The notes beneath the pieces are model-generated. The model was given only the letters and a program-made list of their open reading frames with translations. It had not been told where the DNA came from and did not search any database. Made by a program: the position numbers and the translations under genes. A stretch of DNA of 64,000 nt from the NCBI RefSeq assembly GCF_900113575.1, contig NZ_FOPV01000012.1, forward strand, positions 29,429 to 93,428. The letters are read 5' to 3'. Of this stretch, positions 1 to 8,943 are shown one piece after another. The DNA is from Nitrosospira sp. Nsp14. GTDB lineage: Bacteria; Pseudomonadota; Gammaproteobacteria; Burkholderiales; Nitrosomonadaceae. Position 1 is the stretch's first letter. Every line of letters begins with the position of its first letter.

Positions 1-245
1 GAATTTCTAAATGAACCCGCCGCGTGTGCGTTGCAGGTAGAATCAGAATAAAAGTAAAGGCGCATGTTCGGGGTCTCTCGCGCTCGATCCTGGCCGACTG
101 GATGCCAGGGCGGGCGCCTTCCCCAGAAGACTCTGCTGCGCTGCGCGCTGCCCTCGCTTCGCCGCCTTTCGCGCATCCTGTCCGCCGGATTCCGCGAACG
201 GGCAGTTGCGGATTTATTTAGACGTTTCCTAAAATCAGGCGTTCA
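1..245 (+). other. Region upstream of the lapD-like gene; possible 3' end of a preceding gene
   Basis: Frame 1 is open from the window edge to a TAA at 49-51 and could be the last 16 codons of a gene that starts outside the window; nothing in it is recognisable. LapD genes often sit next to the LapG protease gene, but this fragment is too short to tell. The remaining bases to 245 hold no convincing gene or promoter. Confidence 0.25.
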
Positions 246-2378
246 ATGTCTCTTTTCCGACAACTCTGGCTGACCATCATCCTGGTCACGCTGATAAGTT
301 TTTCCGGCAGCTTTGCCGTGAGCCTGCTCAGCACCCGCAGCTACCTTGAACAGCAATTGCACCGCAAGAATGTGGATAGCGCCAATTCGCTGGCCCATTC
401 CATTTCCCGGCTAAGCAAGGACCCGGCCACTGTCGGCCTGCAGATCGACGCATTCTTCAATAGCGGCCAGTATGAGGCGATCTCGATCACCGCGCCGGAC
501 GGCACAGTTATCACCGAACGCGTTGCGAGTCCGGTGGACACCGGAGTCCCAGAATGGTTCGTCGATCTCCTCCCCATCAGCGCACCCGCCGGACCGGCTC
601 AAATCCCCGACAGCTGGATGCATTTTGGCGTGATCAAGGTCGTGAGCAGCGTCGGCCTTGCCCATCAGGCGCTATGGGAACAGGCGGAAACCCTGCTGGC
701 CTGGTTCCTGGCGGCCGGCATCTTGTGCGGATTCATCGGCGTACTGATACTGCAACGCATCAACAAGCCTCTGGGCGCGATGGTCGCACAGGCTGAGGCC
801 ATTACCGAACGGCGCTTTCTCACCGTTTCCGAACCACGTATCGCCGAGCTCCGCAGCATCGCGCGCGCCATGAACGACCTGGTGAGACGCCTGCACAACA
901 GGACGCTCGAGGAAGCGTTGCGGCTGGACGTCTTTCAGCAGCAGATCAACCACGACCCCATCACCGGTCTCACCACCCGCGAGTATTTCATGAGCCGGTT
1001 TGGAGCATTGCTGGAACCCGAGGAAGCGCTGCCCGACGCCAAAGATCTGGGCGAGCCCCCAACCCAGGGCAATGCCGGTGCAGTCGCCCAAGCGGCCCAA
1101 ACGGGCGGCGAAGCTATCAGCGTCGCGGGCGCCGGGGAAGCCACCACACCGGGCGGGACCAGATTGAGAGAGGCCGAACTGACGGAGGCGGACCAGGAAC
1201 CCGTTGCAGCCGCAACCGCAGCTGTCATCGCGTTGGATGGACAACGCGGCGTTCTCTTCCTCATCCGCTTGCACGGTCTGGAGAAGATCAACCAGACGCT
1301 TGGCTACAGGCAGGCAAACAGTTTTTTGCGCCAGATCGGCGATCTCGTCAGCAAGATCGCCGGTGACAGGGGCGGCGAAACCTCCGGTCACCTCGCGGCG
1401 CGCCTCAACGGGTCGGATTTTGCCCTCATCGCCCCGCATATCGAGGATGCAGCCGAATTCGCGAACCGCTTGATGGTCGAACTCGCTGCGCTGTCGTCCC
1501 GGCTTGGCTGTGACTCAACCAACCTCTACCATATCGGCGCCGTCCATTTTCAGACCGGGGATACGCTAGGCGAGCTTCTCGCCAGCGCGGACAGCGCACT
1601 GGCCGTGGCGGAGCGCAAGGGCGTAAATGCCTGGCATGTCAGCAATCCCCCGCCCGCCGCCAAGCCTGCTCCCGATATCAGCAACTGGCGCGATATTTTC
1701 GGCGGGGCGTTCGCTCATGACCGCTTCAAGCTGGTCCTCTATCCCGTGGCTGGCGCCGCTGGCGCGACATTGCACCAGGAAGCCGTCGTGCGCATGCAAG
1801 CCCAGGCCGATGGCGGGTGGCTGGAGGCAAGCGATTTCATCCCCACCGCGGCGCGCCTCAACCTGACCGGCCCGCTCGATCTGGCGGTCATGCGTCACGC
1901 GCTTCAGGTGCTGGAGTCGAGCACGGGCGACCTGGCGATCAATCTGTGCATCGAGTCTGTTGCGGAGCGGGCCGACCGCGACCAGCTGGTGAACCTGTTG
2001 CGCCAACACCCCGAGCTGTGCAGTCGCCTGTGGATGGAGGTGCCTGAGGATGAGGCTTTCCGCAATTTCGACGCCTTGCAGGACTTTTGCCGGGTGTTCC
2101 AGGAACTCGGGTGCCGCACCGGCATCGAGCACTTCGGCCATCACCAGGGCGAGTTTGGGCGGCTGACTGGTCTGGGCCTGCATTATCTGAAGATCGATGC
2201 CAGCTTTGCGCACGGGATCAATCAGAACAGGAGCAACCAGAAATTCCTCAAAGGGTTATGCAACCTTGCCCGCGGTAACGGCATCATGGTCATTGCCGGC
2301 GGTGTCCAGAACGAGGCAGAGCTGAAAACACTGACCAAACTGGGTGTCAAAGGGTTTACCGGCCCGGGCGTGAAGTAA
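246..2378 (+). CDS. lapD: LapD-like c-di-GMP receptor with degenerate GGDEF and EAL domains
   Basis: Predicted inner-membrane receptor that binds c-di-GMP through an inactive EAL domain and, in the known LapD/LapG system, sequesters a periplasmic protease that releases surface adhesins. Visible order: N-terminal membrane helix (residues about 7-28), a periplasmic LapD/MoxY-type sensor domain (about 30-150), a second helix (about 153-172), a HAMP segment with the INKPLG motif, a GGDEF-like domain and a C-terminal EAL-like domain. The GGDEF site reads NGSDF near residue 388 and the EAL site reads EAV near residue 510, so both catalytic centres look inactive, as in known LapD. An Ala/Gly-rich insert of about 70 residues (about 258-325) interrupts the start of the GGDEF domain and is unusual. 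Length (710 aa) exceeds the roughly 650 aa usual for LapD because of it. No lapG or adhesin gene is visible in the window. Confidence 0.85.
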   Translation: MSLFRQLWLTIILVTLISFSGSFAVSLLSTRSYLEQQLHRKNVDSANSLAHSISRLSKDPATVGLQIDAFFNSGQYEAISITAPDGTVITERVASPVDTGVPEWFVDLLPISAPAGPAQIPDSWMHFGVIKVVSSVGLAHQALWEQAETLLAWFLAAGILCGFIGVLILQRINKPLGAMVAQAEAITERRFLTVSEPRIAELRSIARAMNDLVRRLHNRTLEEALRLDVFQQQINHDPITGLTTREYFMSRFGALLEPEEALPDAKDLGEPPTQGNAGAVAQAAQTGGEAISVAGAGEATTPGGTRLREAELTEADQEPVAAATAAVIALDGQRGVLFLIRLHGLEKINQTLGYRQANSFLRQIGDLVSKIAGDRGGETSGHLAARLNGSDFALIAPHIEDAAEFANRLMVELAALSSRLGCDSTNLYHIGAVHFQTGDTLGELLASADSALAVAERKGVNAWHVSNPPPAAKPAPDISNWRDIFGGAFAHDRFKLVLYPVAGAAGATLHQEAVVRMQAQADGGWLEASDFIPTAARLNLTGPLDLAVMRHALQVLESSTGDLAINLCIESVAERADRDQLVNLLRQHPELCSRLWMEVPEDEAFRNFDALQDFCRVFQELGCRTGIEHFGHHQGEFGRLTGLGLHYLKIDASFAHGINQNRSNQKFLKGLCNLARGNGIMVIAGGVQNEAELKTLTKLGVKGFTGPGVK

Positions 2379-2524
2379 TCACCGGCCAACCCCCCCTCGC
2401 CTTTGCGCTGATGGGCGCATTCTGCGAAACCTGGGGTTACGTTAATTTTTAATTCCCTTGCTTGCAATGCATGCAGGATGTATCTATAAAAAAGGGATGC
2501 TGTGTGGGGTTCGTCCAGCGTCAA

Positions 2525-2801
2525 GGACCGCTGAACAAATCTGCGCTGGCGCGACGGCGGCTTTGCGGGATGGGATGCGAAGGCGACGACGCGAATGGGT
2601 GATCCCCTTCGCTAGGAGTCTGACAAGGCAGACCACCCGCAAAGCCCCGTCCCATCAGGGTTGCGATAAATCGGGTGCTCATGGCGTTGCACTCCTTGGC
2701 ATCGTCGTACGAGCTGCGGCCAGCTACGACCGGCGTCGCGCGCCTTATGATCATCCCGATTTTAACAGTAACGCGCTCAGCGGAGATTTGTTCAGCGGTC
2801 C
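2525..2801. mobile_element. MITE-like element, copy 1 (277 bp, 24-bp terminal inverted repeats)
   Basis: The ends are near-perfect inverted repeats: the left end begins GGACCGCTGAACAAATCT, and the reverse complement of the right end matches it over 24 bases with one mismatch. The interior has no plausible gene. A second copy, aligned along its whole length with small indels, lies at 47404-47677. Size, inverted termini and lack of coding capacity fit a non-autonomous element moved in trans by a transposase that is not in this window. A target-site duplication is not clear; both flanks read TNAA. Confidence 0.75.
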
Positions 2802-2953
2802 TTAAGCAAGGGACGCGAACTTTATCCCGCCGTTCCCTGGCATGCCCTGGCATGAAGATGGACACGCCGCGTCGGGGATTGACGGGTTTATCGGAAGTCG
2901 CGCGACAAAAAAAATTCTGTTTGGCGAACAACCCACAAAAAAAAGGATAAATC

Positions 2954-5107
2954 ATGGCCACGCACTCACCCGTACCCTCACACACATGGAACTTCTTCCG
3001 TGCCGGCGGTTTCGACCAGGTGCAAATCGATACCGGCGCGGACCTGCTGGCGTTGAAGGAACTGGATCAGAAATTATGGGTAGCGCTGAGCTGCCCGACA
3101 CGCGGCATAGAATTCGATACGAAAACGCTCGACCTGATCGACAGCGATAACGATGCCCGCGTGCACGCCAACGAAGTGCTGGGGGCGATCGGCTGGGCCG
3201 GGCGGTTGTTGCGAAATCCCGATCTGCTGGTGGAAGGCGGCAATAGCCTGGCCCTGGGCGAAATAGACGATGCCACGGAGGAAGGTCAACAAGTCCTGGC
3301 TTCAGCGCACTACATCCTTAAGAACCTCGGCAAGCCCGAGGCCGCCAGTATTTCCCTGGCGGACATGGCCGACATCGAGAAATTCGTCGCGGGGTTGGAA
3401 TTCAACGGCGACGGTGTCATTGCCGCGGCGCGCATTGCCGACGCAAGTTTACGGGCAACCATCGACGACATTATCAAATGCCGCGGACCGGTAGCGGATT
3501 TGAGCGGCGAGCCCGGCATCAACCAGGAAATCAGTGACGCGTTTTTTACTGAAGTCTCCGCCTGGCTCGACTGGGAGGCCAACGCGGACGGGGACAAGGA
3601 TGTCCGTTTCCTCGGGGAGAAGACCGGCGCCGCAGCCGATGCATTCCAGGCTGTCAAGGAAAAGGTAAACGACTACTTTACGCGCTGCGGCATGGCCACC
3701 TACGACATTCGCGCAGCGATACCGCTCAGCCGGTCCGCGGAGGATTACCAGGGTGTCGCCGCGCAAACGCTATCAACGCAAAGCATCGACATCGCGAATT
3801 TCCCGCTGGCGACAGTGGAGGCAGATAAACCTCTGCCTTTGGTTGCCGGCATCAACCCGGCCTGGCAAAGACAGATCGAAGCGTTGCGCCAACATGCCAT
3901 CGTTCCCCTGCTCGGCAAGAAGGAAAGCCTCTCCGCCGCCGAATGGGCAACGCTTGGCGCCCGGTTCGAGGCGTTCGAGGCTTGGCAAGCCGCCCGACCC
4001 GCCGGGAACGTCGAGCAACTGGGCGTGGCGCGCCTGCGCGAGATTGCCGCCAGCAACCATCGCGACGAGATCGACGAGTTGATCAGATTGGATAAATCGG
4101 TGGAAACCGAGGTAAAGGCGACCCTCTCGGTGGAACGGCTGCTGCGTTACCGCCGCGACCTGTACAAGCTGGTGAATAACTTCGTCTCGTTCCGCAGTTT
4201 TTACACGGGACGGGACAAGGCGATATTCCAGGTCGGAACGCTATACCTGGACAGCCGCAGCTGCGACCTGTGCGTGCGAGTCGAGGATATCGCCAAGCAT
4301 GCGGAGTTTGCAGCCATGAGCGGCCTTTATCTCGCGTATTGCGACTGCATCCGCAAGGGTGGCACGGAAAAAATGAGCATTGCCGCTGCGTTTACCGCCG
4401 GCGATTCGGATTTTCTCCTGGTGGGCCGCAACGGCATTTTCTATGATCGCAAAGGCAACGACTGGGACGCCACCATCGTGCGCATCGTAGACCATCCGAT
4501 CAGCATCCGCCAGGCGTTCTGGTCACCCTATAAAAAACTGGTCAGGTTCATCAACGATCAGTTGCGGAAACTCGCGGCCGCACGAGCCGCGGCGGCGGAC
4601 GCAAAGCTTATCCAGACAGCTGTCGCGACCGCCACGCCGGTCGCCGCGGGCACGCCCCCGCCACCGCCCAAGGCGCCTTTCGACGTTGGCAAGTTCGCCG
4701 GGATCTTTGCCGCGATCGGGCTGGCGCTTGGTGCCATCGGCGGAGTGCTCGCATCCGTTATTGGCGGAATACTGGGGTTGAAACTCTGGCAGATTCCCTT
4801 GGCTATACTCGGCATTATCCTGCTGATTTCTGGGCCGGCGATGATTGTCGCCTGGTTCAAGTTGAAAAAACGCAACCTGGGTCCGATGCTGGATGCAAAC
4901 GGCTGGGCGATCAACTCGAGAGCCCTCATCAACATCTCGTTCGGCACCTCCCTGACCAAGCTCGCCCGCCTGCCGGAAGGCTCGAATCGCTCCCTGACCG
5001 ATCCCTACGCGGACAAGAAACCGGTCTGGCCGTATTACCTGATCATCGCCGGAGTTGTCGTTGCCATGATCTTGCTGTGGCTGATGGGCCTGTTCGACGG
5101 GTCTTGA
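2954..5107 (+). CDS. Large unknown protein with EF-hand-like loop and C-terminal membrane segments
   Basis: I do not recognise the family. The 717-residue protein has no signal peptide. Near residues 53-64 there is an Asp/Asn-rich loop (IDSDNDARVHANE) typical of an EF-hand calcium loop, and a second similar one (FNGDGVIAAARI) near 149-160. The middle is soluble and helical. A proline-rich linker (PPPPPK, about 567) leads into a Gly/Ala-rich hydrophobic stretch (about 578-607), another helix (about 613-635) and a final C-terminal helix (about 692-712), so the C-terminus is probably anchored in the inner membrane with most of the protein in the cytoplasm. The start is supported by an A-rich leader with AAAAGGATAAATC before ATG. 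It stands alone between a MITE-like element and the aldolase gene. Confidence 0.7.
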   Translation: MATHSPVPSHTWNFFRAGGFDQVQIDTGADLLALKELDQKLWVALSCPTRGIEFDTKTLDLIDSDNDARVHANEVLGAIGWAGRLLRNPDLLVEGGNSLALGEIDDATEEGQQVLASAHYILKNLGKPEAASISLADMADIEKFVAGLEFNGDGVIAAARIADASLRATIDDIIKCRGPVADLSGEPGINQEISDAFFTEVSAWLDWEANADGDKDVRFLGEKTGAAADAFQAVKEKVNDYFTRCGMATYDIRAAIPLSRSAEDYQGVAAQTLSTQSIDIANFPLATVEADKPLPLVAGINPAWQRQIEALRQHAIVPLLGKKESLSAAEWATLGARFEAFEAWQAARPAGNVEQLGVARLREIAASNHRDEIDELIRLDKSVETEVKATLSVERLLRYRRDLYKLVNNFVSFRSFYTGRDKAIFQVGTLYLDSRSCDLCVRVEDIAKHAEFAAMSGLYLAYCDCIRKGGTEKMSIAAAFTAGDSDFLLVGRNGIFYDRKGNDWDATIVRIVDHPISIRQAFWSPYKKLVRFINDQLRKLAAARAAAADAKLIQTAVATATPVAAGTPPPPPKAPFDVGKFAGIFAAIGLALGAIGGVLASVIGGILGLKLWQIPLAILGIILLISGPAMIVAWFKLKKRNLGPMLDANGWAINSRALINISFGTSLTKLARLPEGSNRSLTDPYADKKPVWPYYLIIAGVVVAMILLWLMGLFDGS

Positions 5108-5349
5108 ACCTCACGGAACGCAATACGCCAGCGCTGGAAGATTGCGTCGCGCTCTATTGATTGTCGGCGTGTTCGGGCATAAGCTGATATTTGTTCTATT
5201 TCGCCTTATCTGCGGCCGCATGCGCTTCTTCATATGCGGGAGGCAGTGAGGCCCGGGCTGCGATCCCGCGATGGGCGCGGACGCGAACTGCGGCCCCGTT
5301 TTCTTTCTGGGAGAAGACGGAGGGAAAGATAATCGAGGAGGATAAAGCA

Positions 5350-6369
5350 ATGAATATCGATGAACTCAAGTCAACGGCGGAACAAATCGCCGCCCCGCAA
5401 AAAGGCATCCTTGCGGCAGACGAAAGCGGTCCAACCATCAAGAAGCGCTTCGAGCCGATCGGGGTGGAATCAACCGAGGAAACACGGCGCCGGTACCGCG
5501 AAATACTTTTCACCACCGAAGGCATCGAACGTTATATCGGCGGCGTCATATTCTATGACGAAACGCTGCGCCAGACCGCCAGCGATGGCACGCCCTTCCC
5601 CAAACTGCTCTGGAACCGGGGCATCCTGCCCGGCATCAAGGTGGATAAAGGCGCGAAGGCGCTGGCATTGCAGCCGGGCAACAAAGTGACCGAAGGCCTG
5701 GACGGATTGCGCGACCGGCTCGCAGAGTATAAGCAGCTCGGGGCAAGATTTGCCAAATGGCGCGCCGTAATGGAAATCGACGAGCACGACATTCCCTCCG
5801 ACTACGCCATTTGCGCCAATGCCCATGCGTTGGCGCGCTATGCGGCCCTGTGCCAGGAAGTCGATCTTGTGCCAATCGTCGAACCTGAAGTGCTCATGGA
5901 CGGCGCCCATGACATCGACCGGTGCGAGGTCGCCACATCGTGGATGCTCGCTCGTGTCTTCGCGGAGCTTGACGCTCACGGGGTCCTGTTTGAGGGCATG
6001 CTGCTCAAGCCTAATATGGTGATACCCGGAAAGAAGTGCCCGCAACAGGCCAGCGTCCCCGAAGTCGCTGAAGCGACAGTCCGCTGCATGCGCCGCTACG
6101 TCCCCGCCGCGGTGCCGGGCATCGTTTTCCTCTCCGGTGGGCAAAGCGCGGAGGATGCGACCGACCATCTAAACGCCATGAACGCGATGGGGGAGTATCC
6201 GTGGCAACTCAGTTTCTCCTACGGACGCGCACTGCAGGCGCCGGTCCTCTCAACCTGGAAAGGACAGGAAGAAAATGTCCCGGCGGCGCAGCGGGAATTT
6301 CACAAACGCTGCCAGTTGAACGGCTTGGCGCGCGAAGGCATATACAGCAGGGCGATGGAAGCCGCCTGA
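5350..6369 (+). CDS. Class I fructose-bisphosphate aldolase
   Basis: Cleaves fructose 1,6-bisphosphate to glyceraldehyde 3-phosphate and dihydroxyacetone phosphate (reversible) in glycolysis, gluconeogenesis and, in autotrophs, the Calvin cycle. The 339-residue protein carries the early family signature GILAADES (about residues 18-25), the WRAV block, IVEPEVL, and the Schiff-base lysine in LLKPNMV (K220), followed by LSGGQS. The ATG at 5350 is chosen over an upstream in-frame ATG at 5191 because a strong Shine-Dalgarno (GAGGAGGATAAAGCA) precedes it and because class I aldolases begin near this point. The DUF190 gene follows after a 33-bp gap and may be cotranscribed. Confidence 0.95.
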   Translation: MNIDELKSTAEQIAAPQKGILAADESGPTIKKRFEPIGVESTEETRRRYREILFTTEGIERYIGGVIFYDETLRQTASDGTPFPKLLWNRGILPGIKVDKGAKALALQPGNKVTEGLDGLRDRLAEYKQLGARFAKWRAVMEIDEHDIPSDYAICANAHALARYAALCQEVDLVPIVEPEVLMDGAHDIDRCEVATSWMLARVFAELDAHGVLFEGMLLKPNMVIPGKKCPQQASVPEVAEATVRCMRRYVPAAVPGIVFLSGGQSAEDATDHLNAMNAMGEYPWQLSFSYGRALQAPVLSTWKGQEENVPAAQREFHKRCQLNGLAREGIYSRAMEAA

Positions 6370-6402
6370 ACGCAGCGCACCGATCGTCCATGCGGGGCAT
6401 TC

Positions 6403-6729
6403 ATGGAAAGCGCACGCGGAATATACCTCAAGTTCTATGTAAGCGAATACCGCGAACACAAGGGCATCCTGGTGTTCGAATGGCTGCTTGAGCGCGCACG
6501 CAAGTTCGGCCTGGAGGGGGGCACCGCAACGCGCGCTGTTGCCGGCTTCGGGCGCCACGGCGCGCTGCACGAGGAAACGTTCCTTGAGATCGCGGCGGAC
6601 CTGCCGGTGGAAGTGAGTTTCGTCCTGACTGAGGAGGAGGCCGCGCTTTTCCTCGACCTGCTGCAACTGGAAAACATCGACCTGTTCTATGTCAAATTCC
6701 CGGTGGAGTACGGGTTTCTGCCCGACTAG
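6403..6729 (+). CDS. DUF190 domain protein (PII-like fold)
   Basis: Small 108-residue cytoplasmic protein that fits DUF190 in length and pattern: an N-terminal strand (YLKFYVSEYREHKG), a helix with VFEWLLERARKFGLEGGTA, the central GFGRHG motif (about residues 48-53), then a strand with LPVEVSFV and a C-terminal helix. DUF190 proteins have a ferredoxin-like, PII-related fold and often accompany ion-transport or stress genes; a precise role is not established. It follows the aldolase by 33 bp on the same strand. It is the last plus-strand gene before the minus-strand HAF array. Confidence 0.8.
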   Translation: MESARGIYLKFYVSEYREHKGILVFEWLLERARKFGLEGGTATRAVAGFGRHGALHEETFLEIAADLPVEVSFVLTEEEAALFLDLLQLENIDLFYVKFPVEYGFLPD

Positions 6730-6827
6730 TCATGCCTTCAAGCGCCGCCGCTAGCGTGTGCAATCGCAACTCGGAGAGTTCGACTCCCTCTTTCCTCCAT
6801 ATTAACTGCCTAAATTTCTACGTGCGT

Positions 6828-7964
6828 CTAGCCCAATGGACGCTTTCGCCGCGCCGTGAACCCCAGCAGGCCCAGCCCTGCTAAAACCATGGCGTAGGAT
6901 TCCGGTTCAGGGATAAGGCCAACGGCGATGACCTGGCCCGCGTTATTGATGTCTAAGGCGGTGTATAGCCAAACTCCGTCCGGATCAACCAGTGAATTGA
7001 GATCGGTAACCCCCGTGCCATTGGCACCGGTAATGAAAGCAGCGGCGCTAGTCGAGGTGGATGAAAATCCCACCACCTGCCCCGCATCGTTGATGCCAGA
7101 TGCGTAGCTGTAATTACCACCTAAAGTATCGAGGAACCTTATACTCTCGCCATTGGGACCGGTCATGAAAGCATGAAGATCATCGGGGGTTGTGGAATAT
7201 CCCACCACTTGCCCAGCATCGTTGATGTCAGAAGCGCTGCTCCCAACGCCCCCTAAAGTGCCAAGATCCATCATTCTTACGCCTTCGGGACTGGTGACGA
7301 AAGCATGATTTGGACCGTTGGTCGTCTCCGAAGCACCCACCACTTGCCCAGCAGCGTTGATGCCAGTAGCCCCGCTATTATTCCCGCCAAGAGTGCCAAG
7401 GTCCCTCATGCTTTCGCCATTGGGACCGGTGATAAAAGCATGACTCTCCCCGCCGGCTCTCTCGGAAAATCCCACCACTTGCCCAGCATCGTTGATATCA
7501 GAAGCGATGCTCTGAACGCCCCCTAAAGTGCCAAGGTCCCTCATCCCCAACCCATCAGGGCCAGTGATGAAAGCATGAATCATCCCGCTCGCGGTATCGG
7601 AATATCCCACCACCTGCCCGGCGCCGTTGATGCCATTAGCCCAGCTCCGGTTCCCGCCCAGGGTGCCAAGGTCCCTCATGCCCACCCCATCCGGGCCGGT
7701 GATAAAAGCATGATCCCAAGCCCCAGGAGCGCTCCCCTGAAGGGAGTAACTCCCCACCACTTGTCCGGCATCGTTGATCGCCTGGGCATCTGTGACACCC
7801 CCGCCCAAACTCCCTAGCTGTCTCGCGGTGTTGCTGTTAAGGTCAATCAGGAATGTTTCCCAGATAAGGTCCTGGGCGGTGGCATGAGTGACAAAACCGA
7901 GGCCAGCAAACAGAGATGCAGCGAGGATAAAGGTGCGGATTTTAGAGCGAAGCGCAATTTTCAT
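6828..7964 (-). CDS. HAF-repeat PEP-CTERM protein, array copy 1
   Basis: Predicted exported protein of 378 residues: an N-terminal signal peptide ending near ATAQ (residue 31), about six HAF repeats of 44-49 residues with the pattern INDAGQVVG...HAFITGPDG...RDLGTLGG, and a C-terminal sorting tail (PEPESYAM, a hydrophobic helix, then ARRKR). In PEP-CTERM proteins the tail is recognised by exosortase and the protein is delivered to the cell surface or matrix. Six repeats would suit a beta-propeller-like fold; this is inference. AGGAGA lies 7 bases before the ATG. Upstream at 8037-8042 is a TTGACA matching the -35 shared with other copies, but the -10 here is weak. It is the downstream-most member of the array. 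Confidence 0.88.
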   Translation of the reverse strand: MKIALRSKIRTFILAASLFAGLGFVTHATAQDLIWETFLIDLNSNTARQLGSLGGGVTDAQAINDAGQVVGSYSLQGSAPGAWDHAFITGPDGVGMRDLGTLGGNRSWANGINGAGQVVGYSDTASGMIHAFITGPDGLGMRDLGTLGGVQSIASDINDAGQVVGFSERAGGESHAFITGPNGESMRDLGTLGGNNSGATGINAAGQVVGASETTNGPNHAFVTSPEGVRMMDLGTLGGVGSSASDINDAGQVVGYSTTPDDLHAFMTGPNGESIRFLDTLGGNYSYASGINDAGQVVGFSSTSTSAAAFITGANGTGVTDLNSLVDPDGVWLYTALDINNAGQVIAVGLIPEPESYAMVLAGLGLLGFTARRKRPLG

Positions 7965-8213
7965 GATGATCTCTCCTGAGAAGGATGCGCACTATCGAAG
8001 CAGGGCCCGATTTAACACTGGGTGAAGAAGCTGAATTGTCAAGGCAGGAGGGATAGGCATCTTGGCCCTTTGGTAACATCTGTAAAAACCTATCCTGAGC
8101 CTGAACGTCGGTTCGGCAGGGGGTTCGCAGGGGTCAGATAGGACAAAGACCGGAGGCAGGCGGGAGGCCCGTGATGGCTCTGAGCAGATACCGCGGTAAA
8201 TTGGAACGCGAAT

Positions 8214-8930
8214 CTAGATCAGCAGGCGCTGTCGCCGCGCCATGAACCCCAGCAGGCCCAGCCCAGCTAAAAACATGGCGTACGACTCGGGCTCGGGAAT
8301 TTGGATGGCGATGACCTGACCCTCGTTATTGATGTCTATCCGTTACCTAGAATAACGCCATCCGGCAGGTCGACTAGCGAATTGAGGTCGGTCATGCCTT
8401 CGCCATTAGGCCCGTGACGAAAGCATGGGCAGGGCCTCGGATGTCCAGGAATATCCAACAACCTGCCCGATATCATTGGTGCCCAATGCGAAATTGCCGT
8501 AAAAACCACCTAACGTACCAAGGTCCCTCATGCCGAGGCCATCGGCTCCCCGTGATGAAAGCATAGGCGGAGCCCAGAGCCGTGTAGGACCACCACACCG
8601 ACCGCCTGGCCAGCATCGTTAACGCCAAAAGCCTCGCTGTAACCGCCCCAAGCGTGCCAAGATCTCTCATCCCCATGCCACCAGCGCTGGTGAGGAAGGC
8701 ATGGTAATCTCCAGCAGCAACGCGGGACTATCCTACCGCCTGCCCCGCATCGTTGATGCCAGTAGCACGGCACGGCTGGAACTGCCGCCCACTGTGCCAA
8801 GGTCCCTCATACCCATCCCATTCGGTCCGGTGATGAAAGCACGGATTGCCCCGCATTATTAATGTCGTAAACCCAGTCGCCAGGGTTGCCAATAACCCTC
8901 ATGTCATCACCGTCGGGGGCACAGCACGAG
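8214..8930 (-). pseudogene. Degraded HAF-repeat PEP-CTERM gene, 5'-truncated
   Basis: Reading the minus strand, the C-terminal sorting tail is recognisable (PEPESYAMFLAGLGLL, ending in a TAG at 8214-8216). Several HAF repeats (GMRDLGTLG, NDAG) can be followed back to about 8900, but only by changing frame repeatedly, for instance in the stretches 8473-8676 and 8528-8800. There is no signal peptide or start, and the remnant abuts the 3' end of the next HAF gene. It is a decayed array member that lost its promoter and 5' half. Confidence 0.85.
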
Positions 8931-8943
8931 TTTTAACGGGTTT

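Noticed and set aside
672..1439. Minus-strand ORF of 255 codons within the LapD-like gene
   Set aside because: Shadow frame of a GC-rich gene; no family resemblance or ribosome binding site.
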